Below, piece by piece: positions 51,297-60,426 of a stretch of 64,000 nucleotides of DNA. The stretch comes from Pseudarthrobacter oxydans (GTDB lineage Bacteria > Actinomycetota > Actinomycetes > Actinomycetales > Micrococcaceae), in NCBI RefSeq assembly GCF_030812335.1, contig NZ_JAUSSN010000011.1, positions 62,001 through 126,000 of the forward strand, given 5' to 3'. Within the stretch, counting starts at the first letter, position 1. Each line of letters opens with the position of its first letter. The position numbers and the translations under genes are program-made. Under the pieces are notes generated by a model. It was not told where the DNA came from, did not search any database, and was given only the letters and a program-made list of their open reading frames with translations.

Positions 51297-52235
51297 TTAC
51301 TTGACGCCGAGGATGTCGACGACGAAGACGAGGTCGCCGACAGGCTGGCCACTGTCAGCAGTGGCATCGGGGTACGCGAGGTCCTTGGGGATGACCAGGA
51401 GGACACGGGAGCCGACCGTCTTGCCGGTCAGGCCCTGGGTCCAGCCCTTGATGACGCCGGTGAGCGGGAAGGTGGCCTTCTCGCCGCGGTCGAAGCTGGA
51501 GTCGAAGACCGTGCCGCCTTCCAGTGCCACACCGACGTAGTTCACGGTGAGGGTGTCGGTTTCCTTGACCTCGGGGCCGGTGCCCTTGATGAGGTCCTGG
51601 GAGACGAGGGCGGTCGGGGCGGCGACGCCTTCCACGGAGATCTCCGGGATGCCCTTGTCGTTGTCCTTGACGGTCGGCAGGCCGGCCGGCGGAGTGACCG
51701 TTTCGCCTTCGGGCTTGTCCAGGACCTTGGGTGCGTCCTTGGTGGAGAGCACCTTGACGACGAGGAGCTGGGTGGGCTGAGCCTCGGCGCCTTCAGCGGC
51801 TGCCGCGCCGGGAACGGCGAGGGCGAGGTGGGTGCCGATCTTAGCGCCTACGAAGGCGTTGTAGATGACGGGGCTTTCGGACTTGAGGTCGTCGGTGAGT
51901 TCGAGTTCCTCCGGCTCCCCCGGGAAGGTGTCCTCCAGGGTGGAGCCGTCCTTGCCGCTCAAGGCAACGATGGAGATTGATGCGATCTGGTTGGCCTTGA
52001 CCCGGTCGCCGTCGCCGTCCTTGACCACCTTGACGGTGGGTTCCGTGACCTCAAGGGGCTTGGTGAATTCAACACCGGGTGCCTTCTTGTCGCCGTTCTC
52101 CGTCAGCTTGAGGGAGTCCAGCTTGGCGGTCTCGCCGGCGGACTGGCTGGTGGCTTCCGGGGCGGCTGGTTCTCCGCCGCCGCAGGCGGTCAGCAGCAGC
52201 AGTCCGGGAAGAAGAATTGCAAGTAGTCGGCGCAC
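51297..52235 (-). CDS. FKBP-type peptidyl-prolyl isomerase lipoprotein
   Basis: A 312-residue exported foldase. Signal peptide with lipobox LTAC (residues 15-18), then a degenerate FKBP-like N-terminal domain (residues about 50-150) and a canonical C-terminal domain: LTVNYVGVALEGGTVFDSSF, VIKGWTQGLTGKTVGSRVLL. It assists folding of exported proteins at the outer membrane face of the cytoplasmic membrane. GTG start 52235. The position next to pafA is conserved in this group. Confidence 0.9.
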   Translation of the reverse strand: MRRLLAILLPGLLLLTACGGGEPAAPEATSQSAGETAKLDSLKLTENGDKKAPGVEFTKPLEVTEPTVKVVKDGDGDRVKANQIASISIVALSGKDGSTLEDTFPGEPEELELTDDLKSESPVIYNAFVGAKIGTHLALAVPGAAAAEGAEAQPTQLLVVKVLSTKDAPKVLDKPEGETVTPPAGLPTVKDNDKGIPEISVEGVAAPTALVSQDLIKGTGPEVKETDTLTVNYVGVALEGGTVFDSSFDRGEKATFPLTGVIKGWTQGLTGKTVGSRVLLVIPKDLAYPDATADSGQPVGDLVFVVDILGVK

Positions 52236-52347
52236 TTAAGAACTTTCGTCGGGGCAGGATGGACGCCTCGCCCCGGCAAGTGCCAGCGGCAAAGCAAGCG
52301 TTGGCCGCGAACGGCAACCCCTCCAGAATAACGTGGAAAGCTGGGTA

Positions 52348-53712
52348 TCAGCCCATAGAGTTCAGCAGGGCATCCACCCGCTCGTCCACACTGCGGAACG
52401 GGTCCTTGCAGAGAAGGGTCTGGTGGGCACGGTCGTTGAGCTTCAGGTGCACCCAGTCCACGGTGTAGTCGCGGCCCAGTTCCTGCGCCCGCCTGACGAA
52501 GTCGCCGCGGAGCTTGGCGCGGGTGGTCTGCGGCGGGGCGTCCACCGCATCCTTGACCGCAGTGTCATCGACCACGCGGCGCACGGCACCGCGGGACTGG
52601 AGCAGGTAGTAGAGTCCGCGGGTTCGGGAGATGTCGTGGTAGGTCAGGTCCAGCTGGGCAATCCGGGGCGCGTCGAGGCCCAGGTTATGCCGTGCGCGGT
52701 AGTTGTCCATGAGCTTTTTCTTGATCGCCCAGTCCACTTCGGTGTCGATCTTGCTCGTGTCGCCGCTCTCGATCGCATCGAGGGTGCGTTCCCAGAGGTC
52801 CAGGATCAGCGGTACGTGGGGGTTATGGGCGCCCTGTTCCGCGACGAAGGCCGTGACCTTGCCCAGGTATTCGCGCTGGATTTCCAGGGCGGTGAGCTGC
52901 CGGCCGTTGGCGAGCCGGACCAGCGCGCGGCCGCTGAGGTCATGGGAGATTTCCCGGATGCTGCGGATCGGGTTCTCCATCCGCATGTCACGCATGATGA
53001 CCCCGGCTTCGATCATCCGCAGGATCAGGTCCACGGTCCCGACCTTGAGCAGCGCCGTGGTTTCGGACATGTTGGAGTCGCCAACGATCACGTGCAGCCG
53101 GCGGTAGAACTCAGCGTCGGCGTGCGGCTCATCGCGGGTGTTGATGATCGGGCGGGACCTGGTGGTGGCGGAGGAGACGCCCTCCCAGATGTGGTCGGCG
53201 CGCTGGGAGAACGCGAACGTGGCCCCGTGCGGGGTCTTGAGGATCTTCCCGGCCCCGGCGATCAGCTGCCGGGTCACGAGAAACGGAATCAGGATTTCGG
53301 CCAGCCGGGAGAATTCGCCGCGCCGCGGGATGAGGTAGTTCTCGTGGCTGCCGTAGGAGTTCCCGGCGGAGTCGGTGTTGTTCTTGAACAGGTACACGGT
53401 GCCGTTGAAGCCTTCCGCCGCCAGGCGTTCCTGCGCCTCGTCCACGAGGTCGTCCAGGATGAGTTCTCCGGCTTTGTCGTGCGCGATCAGCTGGGCGAGG
53501 TCGTCGCATTCCGCGGTCGCGTACTCCGGGTGGGACCCGACGTCGAGGTAGAGCCTGGAGCCGTTGGTCAGGAAGACGTTGGAGGACCTCCCCCAGCTGA
53601 CCACCTTGCGGAACAGGTAGCGGGCCACCTCTTCGGGGGCCAGCGGGCGTGACTCCGGGCTTGAGTAGGAAATCCCGAACTCGGTCTCAATGCCGAAAAT
53701 GCGCTTGTCCAT
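52348..53712 (-). CDS. pafA: Pup-protein ligase PafA
   Basis: A 454-residue ATP-dependent ligase (carboxylate-amine/glutamine-synthetase fold) that joins the C-terminal glutamate of Pup to substrate lysines. IFGIETEFGISY starts the family, GSRLYLDVGSHPEYATAECD holds the catalytic Asp, and LFKNNTDSAGNSYGSHENYL the nucleotide/Mg site. ATG 53712 with GAGGAGA in the prcA end; 1-nt gap to prcA. A frame extending to 53880 overlaps prcA. Confidence 0.96.
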   Translation of the reverse strand: MDKRIFGIETEFGISYSSPESRPLAPEEVARYLFRKVVSWGRSSNVFLTNGSRLYLDVGSHPEYATAECDDLAQLIAHDKAGELILDDLVDEAQERLAAEGFNGTVYLFKNNTDSAGNSYGSHENYLIPRRGEFSRLAEILIPFLVTRQLIAGAGKILKTPHGATFAFSQRADHIWEGVSSATTRSRPIINTRDEPHADAEFYRRLHVIVGDSNMSETTALLKVGTVDLILRMIEAGVIMRDMRMENPIRSIREISHDLSGRALVRLANGRQLTALEIQREYLGKVTAFVAEQGAHNPHVPLILDLWERTLDAIESGDTSKIDTEVDWAIKKKLMDNYRARHNLGLDAPRIAQLDLTYHDISRTRGLYYLLQSRGAVRRVVDDTAVKDAVDAPPQTTRAKLRGDFVRRAQELGRDYTVDWVHLKLNDRAHQTLLCKDPFRSVDERVDALLNSMG

Positions 53713-53713
53713 C

Positions 53714-54421
53714 TCAGTTCTCCTCAGCGAGCAATGCCGTGATATCTGCGTCCTCAAGCCGGCGGAACGCCCGGCGGGTGCCGCGGCTGCTTTCCGAGCC
53801 GCGGTCCAGCACCGCCACCTCCACGGCCGAGGGGGGCAGCGTGGTGGTTTCCTTGTCCGCAACGAGGCCGGCCAGGGCAAGCCTGATGGCGCCGGCGAAG
53901 TCCAGTGCGCCCTGCCAGCCTGCCGCGACGGCCTCGGAGACCTTGTCCGCCTGGCCGCCCATCACGATGAAGCCCTTCTCGTCGGCGATCGACCCGTCGA
54001 AGGTCAGCCGGTACAGGTGGTCCTCGTCCGGGGAGGACCCGACCTCGGCCACGGCCAATTCGACTTCGAAGGGTTTTTGTTCCGCGGTGAACACCGCCCC
54101 GAGGCTCTGCGCGTAGACGCTGGCCAGGCCCCTGGCGGTGACGTCCTCCCGGTCATAGGAGTAGCCGCGGACATCCGCGTACCGGACTCCGGCCTGCCGG
54201 AGGCTCTCGAATTCGTTGTATTTGCCCACGGCCGCGAACGCGATCTTGTCGTAGATTTCGCCGATCTTGTGCAGTGACGGCGAGGGGTTTTCGGCCACGA
54301 GGGCAATCCCGTCGCGGCAGCTGACGACTACCACGGAGCGCCCGCGGGCGATGCCTTTCCGCGCGAAATCCGCGCGGTCCTTCATCAGTTGTTCGGGCGA
54401 TACGTAAAACTGCTGGGTCAT
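53714..54421 (-). CDS. prcA: 20S proteasome subunit alpha
   Basis: A 235-residue alpha subunit with the N-terminal gate MTQQFYVSPEQLMKDRADFA and AVGKYNEFESLRQAGVRYAD. It lacks a catalytic Thr and forms the outer rings that bind ARC. The ATG at 54421 lies one base after the prcB stop; frames from 54784 overlap prcB. Confidence 0.96.
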   Translation of the reverse strand: MTQQFYVSPEQLMKDRADFARKGIARGRSVVVVSCRDGIALVAENPSPSLHKIGEIYDKIAFAAVGKYNEFESLRQAGVRYADVRGYSYDREDVTARGLASVYAQSLGAVFTAEQKPFEVELAVAEVGSSPDEDHLYRLTFDGSIADEKGFIVMGGQADKVSEAVAAGWQGALDFAGAIRLALAGLVADKETTTLPPSAVEVAVLDRGSESSRGTRRAFRRLEDADITALLAEEN

Positions 54422-54422
54422 C

Positions 54423-55271
54423 TCAGGCCTCCCGCTGGGCCACGGCCCGGGACTCGATGATGGCGCCGGCCATTGCCGCGAGTTCGCGTTCCGGAACCCG
54501 GAAGGCACCTGTTCGGTTGACCACGTAGACCACCGGCCAGAGCTGCCGGACGGGGTCGGGGCCGCCAGTGGCGGAGTCGTCGTCGGCGGCGTCGTAGAGC
54601 GCTTCGACGGCGACGGAGACGGCGTCGCGCTCGGGGAGGTTGGGCCGCCAGAGTTTCTTGAGCGCGCCGCGGGCGAACATCGAGCCGGAACCGACGGTGT
54701 GGTGTTCCTGCTCCTCGTACCGGCCGCCGGTGACGTCGTAGGAGAAGAGCCGGCCCATACCCGCGGGACGGTCGAAGCCGGCAAACAGCGGAACGACGGC
54801 GAGGCCCTGCATCGCCATGGGCAGGTTGCTGCGGACCATCGCCCCGAGCCGGTTGGCTTTGCCGTCGAGGCTCAGGAGTGTCCCTTCGATCTTCTCGTAG
54901 TGTTCGAGTTCGACCTGGAAGAGCCGGGTGATGTCGAGGGCGATCCCCGCGGTGCCGGCAATGCCGAGCACGGAATACTGGTCCGCGGGGAACACCTTCT
55001 CGATGTGCCGGCTGGCGATGACGTTGCCCATCGTGGCGCGGCGGTCACCCGCCATCAACACCCCTCCGGCGTAGGTCAGCGCGACGATGGTGGTCCCGTG
55101 CGGCGCCTGCAGGGGCGTGGCGGCGTTCCCTGCCGGGAACTGCTGGGCGGACGGCTGCTGGCCGAAAGGCAGTTGGCCGAAAGGCAGTAAGTCGGGGCGC
55201 TGGCGCTGCAGATGTTCGGTGAAGGAGGACGTGGCGTTGGCTGCTACTTGGTTGGCGGTGGTTTCCTGCAC
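54423..55271 (-). CDS. prcB: 20S proteasome subunit beta
   Basis: A 282-residue protease subunit. A 59-residue propeptide ends HG before Thr60 (TTIVALTYAGGVLMAGDRRA), the nucleophile after self-cleavage; GTAGIALDITRLFQVELEHY and SGSMFARGALKKL are conserved. The propeptide contains the duplicated LPFGQ coded by two 15-bp tandem repeats. Confidence 0.97.
   Translation of the reverse strand: MQETTANQVAANATSSFTEHLQRQRPDLLPFGQLPFGQQPSAQQFPAGNAATPLQAPHGTTIVALTYAGGVLMAGDRRATMGNVIASRHIEKVFPADQYSVLGIAGTAGIALDITRLFQVELEHYEKIEGTLLSLDGKANRLGAMVRSNLPMAMQGLAVVPLFAGFDRPAGMGRLFSYDVTGGRYEEQEHHTVGSGSMFARGALKKLWRPNLPERDAVSVAVEALYDAADDDSATGGPDPVRQLWPVVYVVNRTGAFRVPERELAAMAGAIIESRAVAQREA
55160..55189 (-). repeat. 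Two 15-bp tandem repeats in the prcB propeptide
   Basis: GGCCGAAAGGCAGTT (55160-55174) is repeated as GGCCGAAAGGCAGTA (55175-55189), giving LPFGQ-LPFGQ in the propeptide near residues 29-38. Confidence 0.75.
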
Positions 55272-55363
55272 TGGTGCACTCCCTCAACGTAGTGAATCAA
55301 CGACTTCCGGCCCTCAGCCCTGTGCCGGCGCAACCCCTGGGCCGCCGCGGTCCGGGCGGTGCG

Positions 55364-55567
55364 CTACTGGCCGCCCTTTTGGACAAACGCCCGGACGAAC
55401 TCCTCGGCGTTGGACTCCAGCACACCGTCGATTTCATCGAGCAGATCGTCGACGCCCTGGGTGGCGGCTGACGCCTGGCCCTCCGCGGGGGCCGGCGGGG
55501 CGGCGGGAACGTCTTCGTCGACTTCGGTGTCCCGCGACTGCGGCTGCTGCTGCTCCTGGCCTGCCAT
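55364..55567 (-). CDS. pup: Prokaryotic ubiquitin-like protein Pup
   Basis: A 67-residue disordered modifier. The first 33 residues are acidic/Pro/Ala-rich, DDLLDEIDGVLESNAEEFVR forms the helix bound by ARC, and the C-terminus is KGGQ, so it needs deamidation by Dop before ligation. AAGGAGAG before ATG 55567. Found between dop and prcB. Confidence 0.97.
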   Translation of the reverse strand: MAGQEQQQPQSRDTEVDEDVPAAPPAPAEGQASAATQGVDDLLDEIDGVLESNAEEFVRAFVQKGGQ

Positions 55568-55657
55568 TGTTCTCTCCTTCTGTCCGTCCCCGCTTTGCAA
55601 GGGACTTCATGTAAGCCATATTGCCACGCCCGGAGCCCCTGCGGGGACTCTTTGGCA

Positions 55658-57331
55658 CTAGGAACCGGGAGGGAGTCCGAGCAGCTCGGACAGGAACGGT
55701 CCGGCCTCCCGGTGCCGGGCGAAGAGGCCCCCGGTGAGGGCCTCGGTTCCGCGCAGCGGTTCCCGGGTGGGGACCCGCTGCAGCCTGCCGCGGCCCGGCA
55801 CATCGAAGATCACGGAGTCCCAGCTGGCGCCGACCACGTCGGCCCCGAAGCGGCTGACGCAGCGTCCCCGGAAGTAGGCCCGGGTGTCCGACGGCGGTTC
55901 GGTGACTGCCCGCTGGATCATGCCGTCGTCGACGATCCGCCGCATCCGGTCCCGTGCCAGCAGGCGGTAGTAAAGCCCCTTTTCGGGCCGGATGTCCGCC
56001 CACTGGAGGTCCACGAGGCCCAGTCGCGCGTGGCCCCATTCGAGTCCGTCGCGGTCCCGGTAGCCCTCCAGCAGCGAGAGTTTCGCGAGCCATTCCACGG
56101 AGGACGCGGCCGCGGCCCGGTCGTTGGCCAGTTCGGTCAGTGTCGCCGACCAGCGTTCGAGCACGTCGTGGGTGTGGCCGTCCCCGTCCACGGCATCGGC
56201 GACGCCGGTATCCTGGGCATGCTTCGCGGCCGCTTCAAAGTAGATCCACTGCAGGTCCAGGGCGGTGATCCGGCGCCCGTCGAGCAGCCGAAGGGTGGCA
56301 GTGAGCGAGGTGTCATGGCTGACGGCCTGCAGCGCGGCGACCGGCTCGTGGACTTCGAGCTTCGGGGCCAGGCCGGCCTCGATCAGGCTCAGGACCAGGG
56401 CCGTCGTGCCGAATTTCAGGTAATTGGCGGTCTGGCTGAGGTTGGCGTCGCCGATGATGACGTGCAGCCGCCGGTACTTGTCCGCGGTCGCGTGCGGTTC
56501 GTCACGGGTGTTGATGATGGGGCGGCGGATCGTGGTTTCGAGGCCGACCTCGGTCTCGAAAAAGTCCGCCCGCTGGCTGATCTGGTAGCCGGGGCGGGAG
56601 CCGTCCTGTTTCATGCCGACCCGGCCGGCGCCGCAGAAAATCTGGCGGGTGACGAAGAACGGGGTCAGGCCGCGGACGATGTCGCCGAACGGCACCGCGC
56701 GCGGCATCAGGTAGTTCTCGTGGGAGCCGTAGGAGACCGACTTGTTGTCGGTGTTGTTCTTGTAAAGATTGACCGGGGGCAGCTCGGGATCCGCGGCCAG
56801 CCGCCGCACCGCTGCGAGGGCCACGAGGTCCCCGGCCGCATCCCAGGCGACGACGTCGCGCGGGCTGGTCACCTCCGGGCTGGAGTACTCGGGGTGGGCA
56901 TGGTCGACGTACAGCCGGGCACCGTTGCCGAGCACCATGTTCATCAGCAGGGTGCCGGACTCGTCCTCGCCGTCGGCTTCCAGCTCCTGCCGGCCATAGG
57001 CCAGGGCGACCGCCTCGGCGTCGAGGACGGGCGGCTGGTCGGTCAGCTGGTCCGGTTCGGCCTGGCTGCGCTCCAGCGTCCAGCCGCGGGCGTCATGCAG
57101 CGGTTCCTCGTCGGTGTAGTCCCAGCGGGTCTCGGCCCCGCCGGCGGCGCGCTGCCGGGTCACCTGGGCGTAGGCCTGGATCACGCGGGCGGACATCATC
57201 GTGGCGTTGGCGCCGGGCGCGGACGGGGCGTGGATGCCGTATTCGGTCTCCGAGCCCATCACCCGCATGGCGCCGCCGACCGGCAGTCCGCCGGACACGC
57301 CGGCCGGCCTGCCGGGTACAGCCGACGTCAC
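55658..57331 (-). CDS. dop: Deamidase/depupylase Dop
   Basis: A 557-residue PafA homologue that converts Gln to Glu at the Pup C-terminus and removes Pup from substrates. Conserved VMGSETEYGIHAPSAPGANA, GARLYVDHAHPEYSSPEVTS (catalytic Asp) and LYKNNTDNKSVSYGSHENYL. The disordered Dop-loop between residues 40 and 80 is present. GTG start overlaps the arc stop by 4 nt. Confidence 0.96.
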   Translation of the reverse strand: MTSAVPGRPAGVSGGLPVGGAMRVMGSETEYGIHAPSAPGANATMMSARVIQAYAQVTRQRAAGGAETRWDYTDEEPLHDARGWTLERSQAEPDQLTDQPPVLDAEAVALAYGRQELEADGEDESGTLLMNMVLGNGARLYVDHAHPEYSSPEVTSPRDVVAWDAAGDLVALAAVRRLAADPELPPVNLYKNNTDNKSVSYGSHENYLMPRAVPFGDIVRGLTPFFVTRQIFCGAGRVGMKQDGSRPGYQISQRADFFETEVGLETTIRRPIINTRDEPHATADKYRRLHVIIGDANLSQTANYLKFGTTALVLSLIEAGLAPKLEVHEPVAALQAVSHDTSLTATLRLLDGRRITALDLQWIYFEAAAKHAQDTGVADAVDGDGHTHDVLERWSATLTELANDRAAAASSVEWLAKLSLLEGYRDRDGLEWGHARLGLVDLQWADIRPEKGLYYRLLARDRMRRIVDDGMIQRAVTEPPSDTRAYFRGRCVSRFGADVVGASWDSVIFDVPGRGRLQRVPTREPLRGTEALTGGLFARHREAGPFLSELLGLPPGS

Positions 57332-59100
57332 AGGTACTGGCCCGTGCTCGGCATCGTCTCGATGGACTTGCCGGGTTCCTGCCCGGCCTTGCCCTGGACG
57401 ATGGTGCGGATGTACGTGATGCGCTCGCCCTTCTTGCCCGAGATCCGTGCCCAGTCGTCCGGGTTGGTGGTGTTGGGCATGTCCTCGTGCTCGCGGAACT
57501 CGTCGACGACGGCGCGCAGCAGGTGGTCGATCCGGATGCCCTTCTGGCCCACGGTGAGCAGGTCCTTGATGGCGTATTTCTTGGCCCGGTCGACGACGTT
57601 CTGCACCACGGCGCCGGAGTTGAAGTCCTTGAAGTAGAGCATTTCGGTGTCGCCGTTGGCGTAGGTGACCTCGAGGTATTCGTTGGACTTGTCGGTGGAG
57701 TACATCGCCTCGACGGTGCGCTGGACCATCGCATCCACGGTGGCCTGCACGTCGCCGTGGTGCTCGGCGAGGTCGGACTCGTGGAAGGGAAGGTCGGCGG
57801 TGATGTATTTGTTGAAGATGTCCGCCGCGGCCTCCGCGTCGGGGCGGTGGATCTTGACCTTGACGTCCAGGCGGCCGGGCCGCAGGATCGCCGGGTCGAT
57901 CATGTCCTCACGGTTGGAGGCGCCGATCACGATCACGTTGTCGAGCCGCTCCACGCCGTCGATCTCGCTGAGCAGCTGCGGGACGATGGTCGTTTCGACG
58001 TCGGAGGAGATGCCGGTGCCGCGGGTGCGGAACAGCGAGTCCATTTCGTCGAAGAACACCACGACCGGGCTGCCCTCGGAGGCCTTCTCCCGGGCGCGGG
58101 CGAAGATCAGCCGGATGTGCCGTTCGGTCTCGCCGACATACTTGTCCAGCAGCTCCGGTCCCTTGATGTTCAGGAAGTAGCTCTTCATGTCCGTTTTGCC
58201 GGTGCGTTCGGCGGCCCGGGCGGCGAGGGAGTTGGCGACCGCCTTGGCGATGAGCGTCTTGCCGCAACCCGGCGGGCCGTAGAGCAGGATGCCTTTCGGG
58301 GCCTTGAGCCCGTGTTCGCGGTACAGGTCCGGATGCAGGAACGGCAGTTCGACGGCGTCGCGGATCTGCTCGATCTGCGGCCCCAGCCCGCCGATGTCCT
58401 GGTAAGTGATGTCCGGCACTTCCTCGAGGACGAGGTTCTCCACCTCGGACCGCGGGATCTTTTCGAGGGCGTAGCCCGTGCGGGAATCGATCGAGAGGGC
58501 GTCGCCGACCCGGAGCTTCTGCGAGAGCAGGGCGCCGGAGAGCCGGATGACGCGTTCCTCGTCGGCCCGGCCGACGACCAGGGCACGGTCCGTGCCCAGC
58601 ATCTCCTTCAGCGTGACCAGGTCCCCGGCCCGTTCGTAGCCGAGCCCGGCGACCACCATCAGCGCCTCGTTGAGGAGGACCTCCTGGCCGACCGCCAGCT
58701 GGTTCATGTTGACCAGCGGGCTGATCCCGACCCGCATCTTCCGGCCGGCGTTGAAAATGTCGACCGATTCCTCGGTGGCGGCCTGACCGCCGTTGCCGGC
58801 GGAGGGATGGCGTCGAGGGTTCAGCTGCAGCACGGTGCCGAAGCTGTACGGCGGCTGGCCTTCCTGGTCGAGGGCGTTCTTGAGCCGGAGGATTTCCGCT
58901 TTCGCGGTTTCCAGCATGCCCACGAGCTTGGAGTTGTTCTGCGTCGCGGCGGCGAGCTGTCGGTCAATGTGCCGGAGTTTGTCCCGGAGGATATTGACCT
59001 GCCGCTCGGCCACGGACAGTTCGCTGGCGTGCGCCTGCCCCGCGGATGCTGCCGCGTCCTCTGCAGGCGTCTGGCCCGGATCGGTGTTCGGAGTCTCCAT
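57328..59100 (-). CDS. arc: Proteasome-associated AAA ATPase ARC (Mpa)
   Basis: A 590-residue hexameric unfoldase. N-terminal coiled coil (about 30-80) that catches Pup, two OB folds (90-240), AAA module with Walker A GPPGCGKT, Walker B FFDEMD and SRH ILRPGRLDVKVKI. The C-terminus STGQYL has the penultimate Tyr used to open PrcA. Operon leader for dop by 4-nt overlap. Confidence 0.97.
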   Translation of the reverse strand: METPNTDPGQTPAEDAAASAGQAHASELSVAERQVNILRDKLRHIDRQLAAATQNNSKLVGMLETAKAEILRLKNALDQEGQPPYSFGTVLQLNPRRHPSAGNGGQAATEESVDIFNAGRKMRVGISPLVNMNQLAVGQEVLLNEALMVVAGLGYERAGDLVTLKEMLGTDRALVVGRADEERVIRLSGALLSQKLRVGDALSIDSRTGYALEKIPRSEVENLVLEEVPDITYQDIGGLGPQIEQIRDAVELPFLHPDLYREHGLKAPKGILLYGPPGCGKTLIAKAVANSLAARAAERTGKTDMKSYFLNIKGPELLDKYVGETERHIRLIFARAREKASEGSPVVVFFDEMDSLFRTRGTGISSDVETTIVPQLLSEIDGVERLDNVIVIGASNREDMIDPAILRPGRLDVKVKIHRPDAEAAADIFNKYITADLPFHESDLAEHHGDVQATVDAMVQRTVEAMYSTDKSNEYLEVTYANGDTEMLYFKDFNSGAVVQNVVDRAKKYAIKDLLTVGQKGIRIDHLLRAVVDEFREHEDMPNTTNPDDWARISGKKGERITYIRTIVQGKAGQEPGKSIETMPSTGQYL

Positions 59101-59182
59101 CGTGCATCAGCCCCTTCCTACGCTTCTATTAAGACATTAGCCCCAAGACGCCGGACCCCGCTGAAGACTTCCGAAATGCGGA

Positions 59183-60313
59183 CTACTTCGTAATATCAGG
59201 ATCGTCCTTGACGTTGGTTCCGGCAATGGCGTCGCGGGCCGCCCGGCGCAGCTTCTTGTCCGACACGGCGCGCTCCCCCACGGCGCCGGGCGTCCAGGCG
59301 TTGACGTCCTCCGCGTTGAAGTCTGTCTTGGACGGGCGACGCTTCACGGAGATTCCCGTGACGCCGTCGGCCAGCCGGCGGGTCACGAGCAGGAAGCCGG
59401 TGTGTGCGACCATCCGGTGGTCCGGACGGACCGCCAGGCCTTCGAGGTGCCAGCCGCGGACCATGGATTCCCAGGCGTCGGGCTCGGTGAAGCGGCCGTC
59501 GGCGCGGATGGCCTCCGCGGTCCGGGACAGCTGTGTCACGGTGGCGACGTAGTTGATCCACACGCCGCCGGGGGCCAGCACGGTGGCAACCGCGTCGAGG
59601 CACTCCCAGGGCGCCAGCATGTCCAGGACCACGCGGTCCACGGAGCCGGGCTCCTCGGTGCGGACCACTTCCTCCTGGAAATCCCCGATGGAAATCTGCC
59701 AGGCCGGGTGCGGGCCGCCGAAGATCGTCTCGACGTTGCCGCGGGCGATGTCGGCGAATTCTTCCCGGCGCTCGAAGGAGTGCAGGTAGCCGTTGTCGCC
59801 GACCGCGCGGAGCAGCGAGATGGACAGGGCGCCGGAACCGACGCCGGCTTCCACGACGCGTGCGCCGGGGAAGATGTCTGCCATGGTGACGATCTGGCCG
59901 GCGTCCTTGGGGTAGACGACGGCTGCGCCGCGGGGCATCGAGAGGACGAAGTCCGAGAGCAGGGGGCGCAGCGTCTGGTACTGCTGGCCGACGTTGTTGA
60001 CCACCACGGAGCCGTCCGGCTTGCCGATGATCTCGTCGTGGTTCAGGAAGCCGCGGTGCGTGTGGAAGGCCCCGCCGACTTCGAGGCTGATGGTGTTCAT
60101 GCGGCCGCGCTCGTCGGTGAGCTGCACCCGCTCGCCCTCCCGGAACGGTCCGCGGCGGCGGGCCGCGCCCACGGGTGCGTCGAGGGCACGTGCCGGGGCC
60201 ACCGCCGGGGCATCTGTGCTCGTGGCCGGACTATTGTCAACACCTTCGGCGGGTACGCCGTCGGCGGTTGCGGCGTCGTCGGGGCTGGTGCTGGCGGCGG
60301 TGTCGCTGCTCAT
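59183..60313 (-). CDS. trmI: tRNA (adenine-58-N1)-methyltransferase TrmI
   Basis: A 376-residue SAM-dependent enzyme methylating A58 of tRNAs. N-terminal 60 residues are an Ala/Asp/Pro-rich extension without homology; the conserved enzyme starts at FREGERVQLTDERGRMNTIS. SAM motifs VVEAGVGSGALSISLLRAVG and DRVVLDMLAPWE are intact. ATG 60313 with GAGGAAC upstream; longer frames run through the S2P gene. Upstream of arc, the common actinobacterial order. Confidence 0.93.
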   Translation of the reverse strand: MSSDTAASTSPDDAATADGVPAEGVDNSPATSTDAPAVAPARALDAPVGAARRRGPFREGERVQLTDERGRMNTISLEVGGAFHTHRGFLNHDEIIGKPDGSVVVNNVGQQYQTLRPLLSDFVLSMPRGAAVVYPKDAGQIVTMADIFPGARVVEAGVGSGALSISLLRAVGDNGYLHSFERREEFADIARGNVETIFGGPHPAWQISIGDFQEEVVRTEEPGSVDRVVLDMLAPWECLDAVATVLAPGGVWINYVATVTQLSRTAEAIRADGRFTEPDAWESMVRGWHLEGLAVRPDHRMVAHTGFLLVTRRLADGVTGISVKRRPSKTDFNAEDVNAWTPGAVGERAVSDKKLRRAARDAIAGTNVKDDPDITK

Positions 60314-60426
60314 GAAAGTGTTCCTCGCTCCTGTAAAGCTGTGTGGCCGCGGAAATCGCCGGCGGTCCGGCTGCTCGCGCCCAGGGCGGTGCGCCCAGGC
60401 CGGAAATACACGACCGGCAGGTAACT

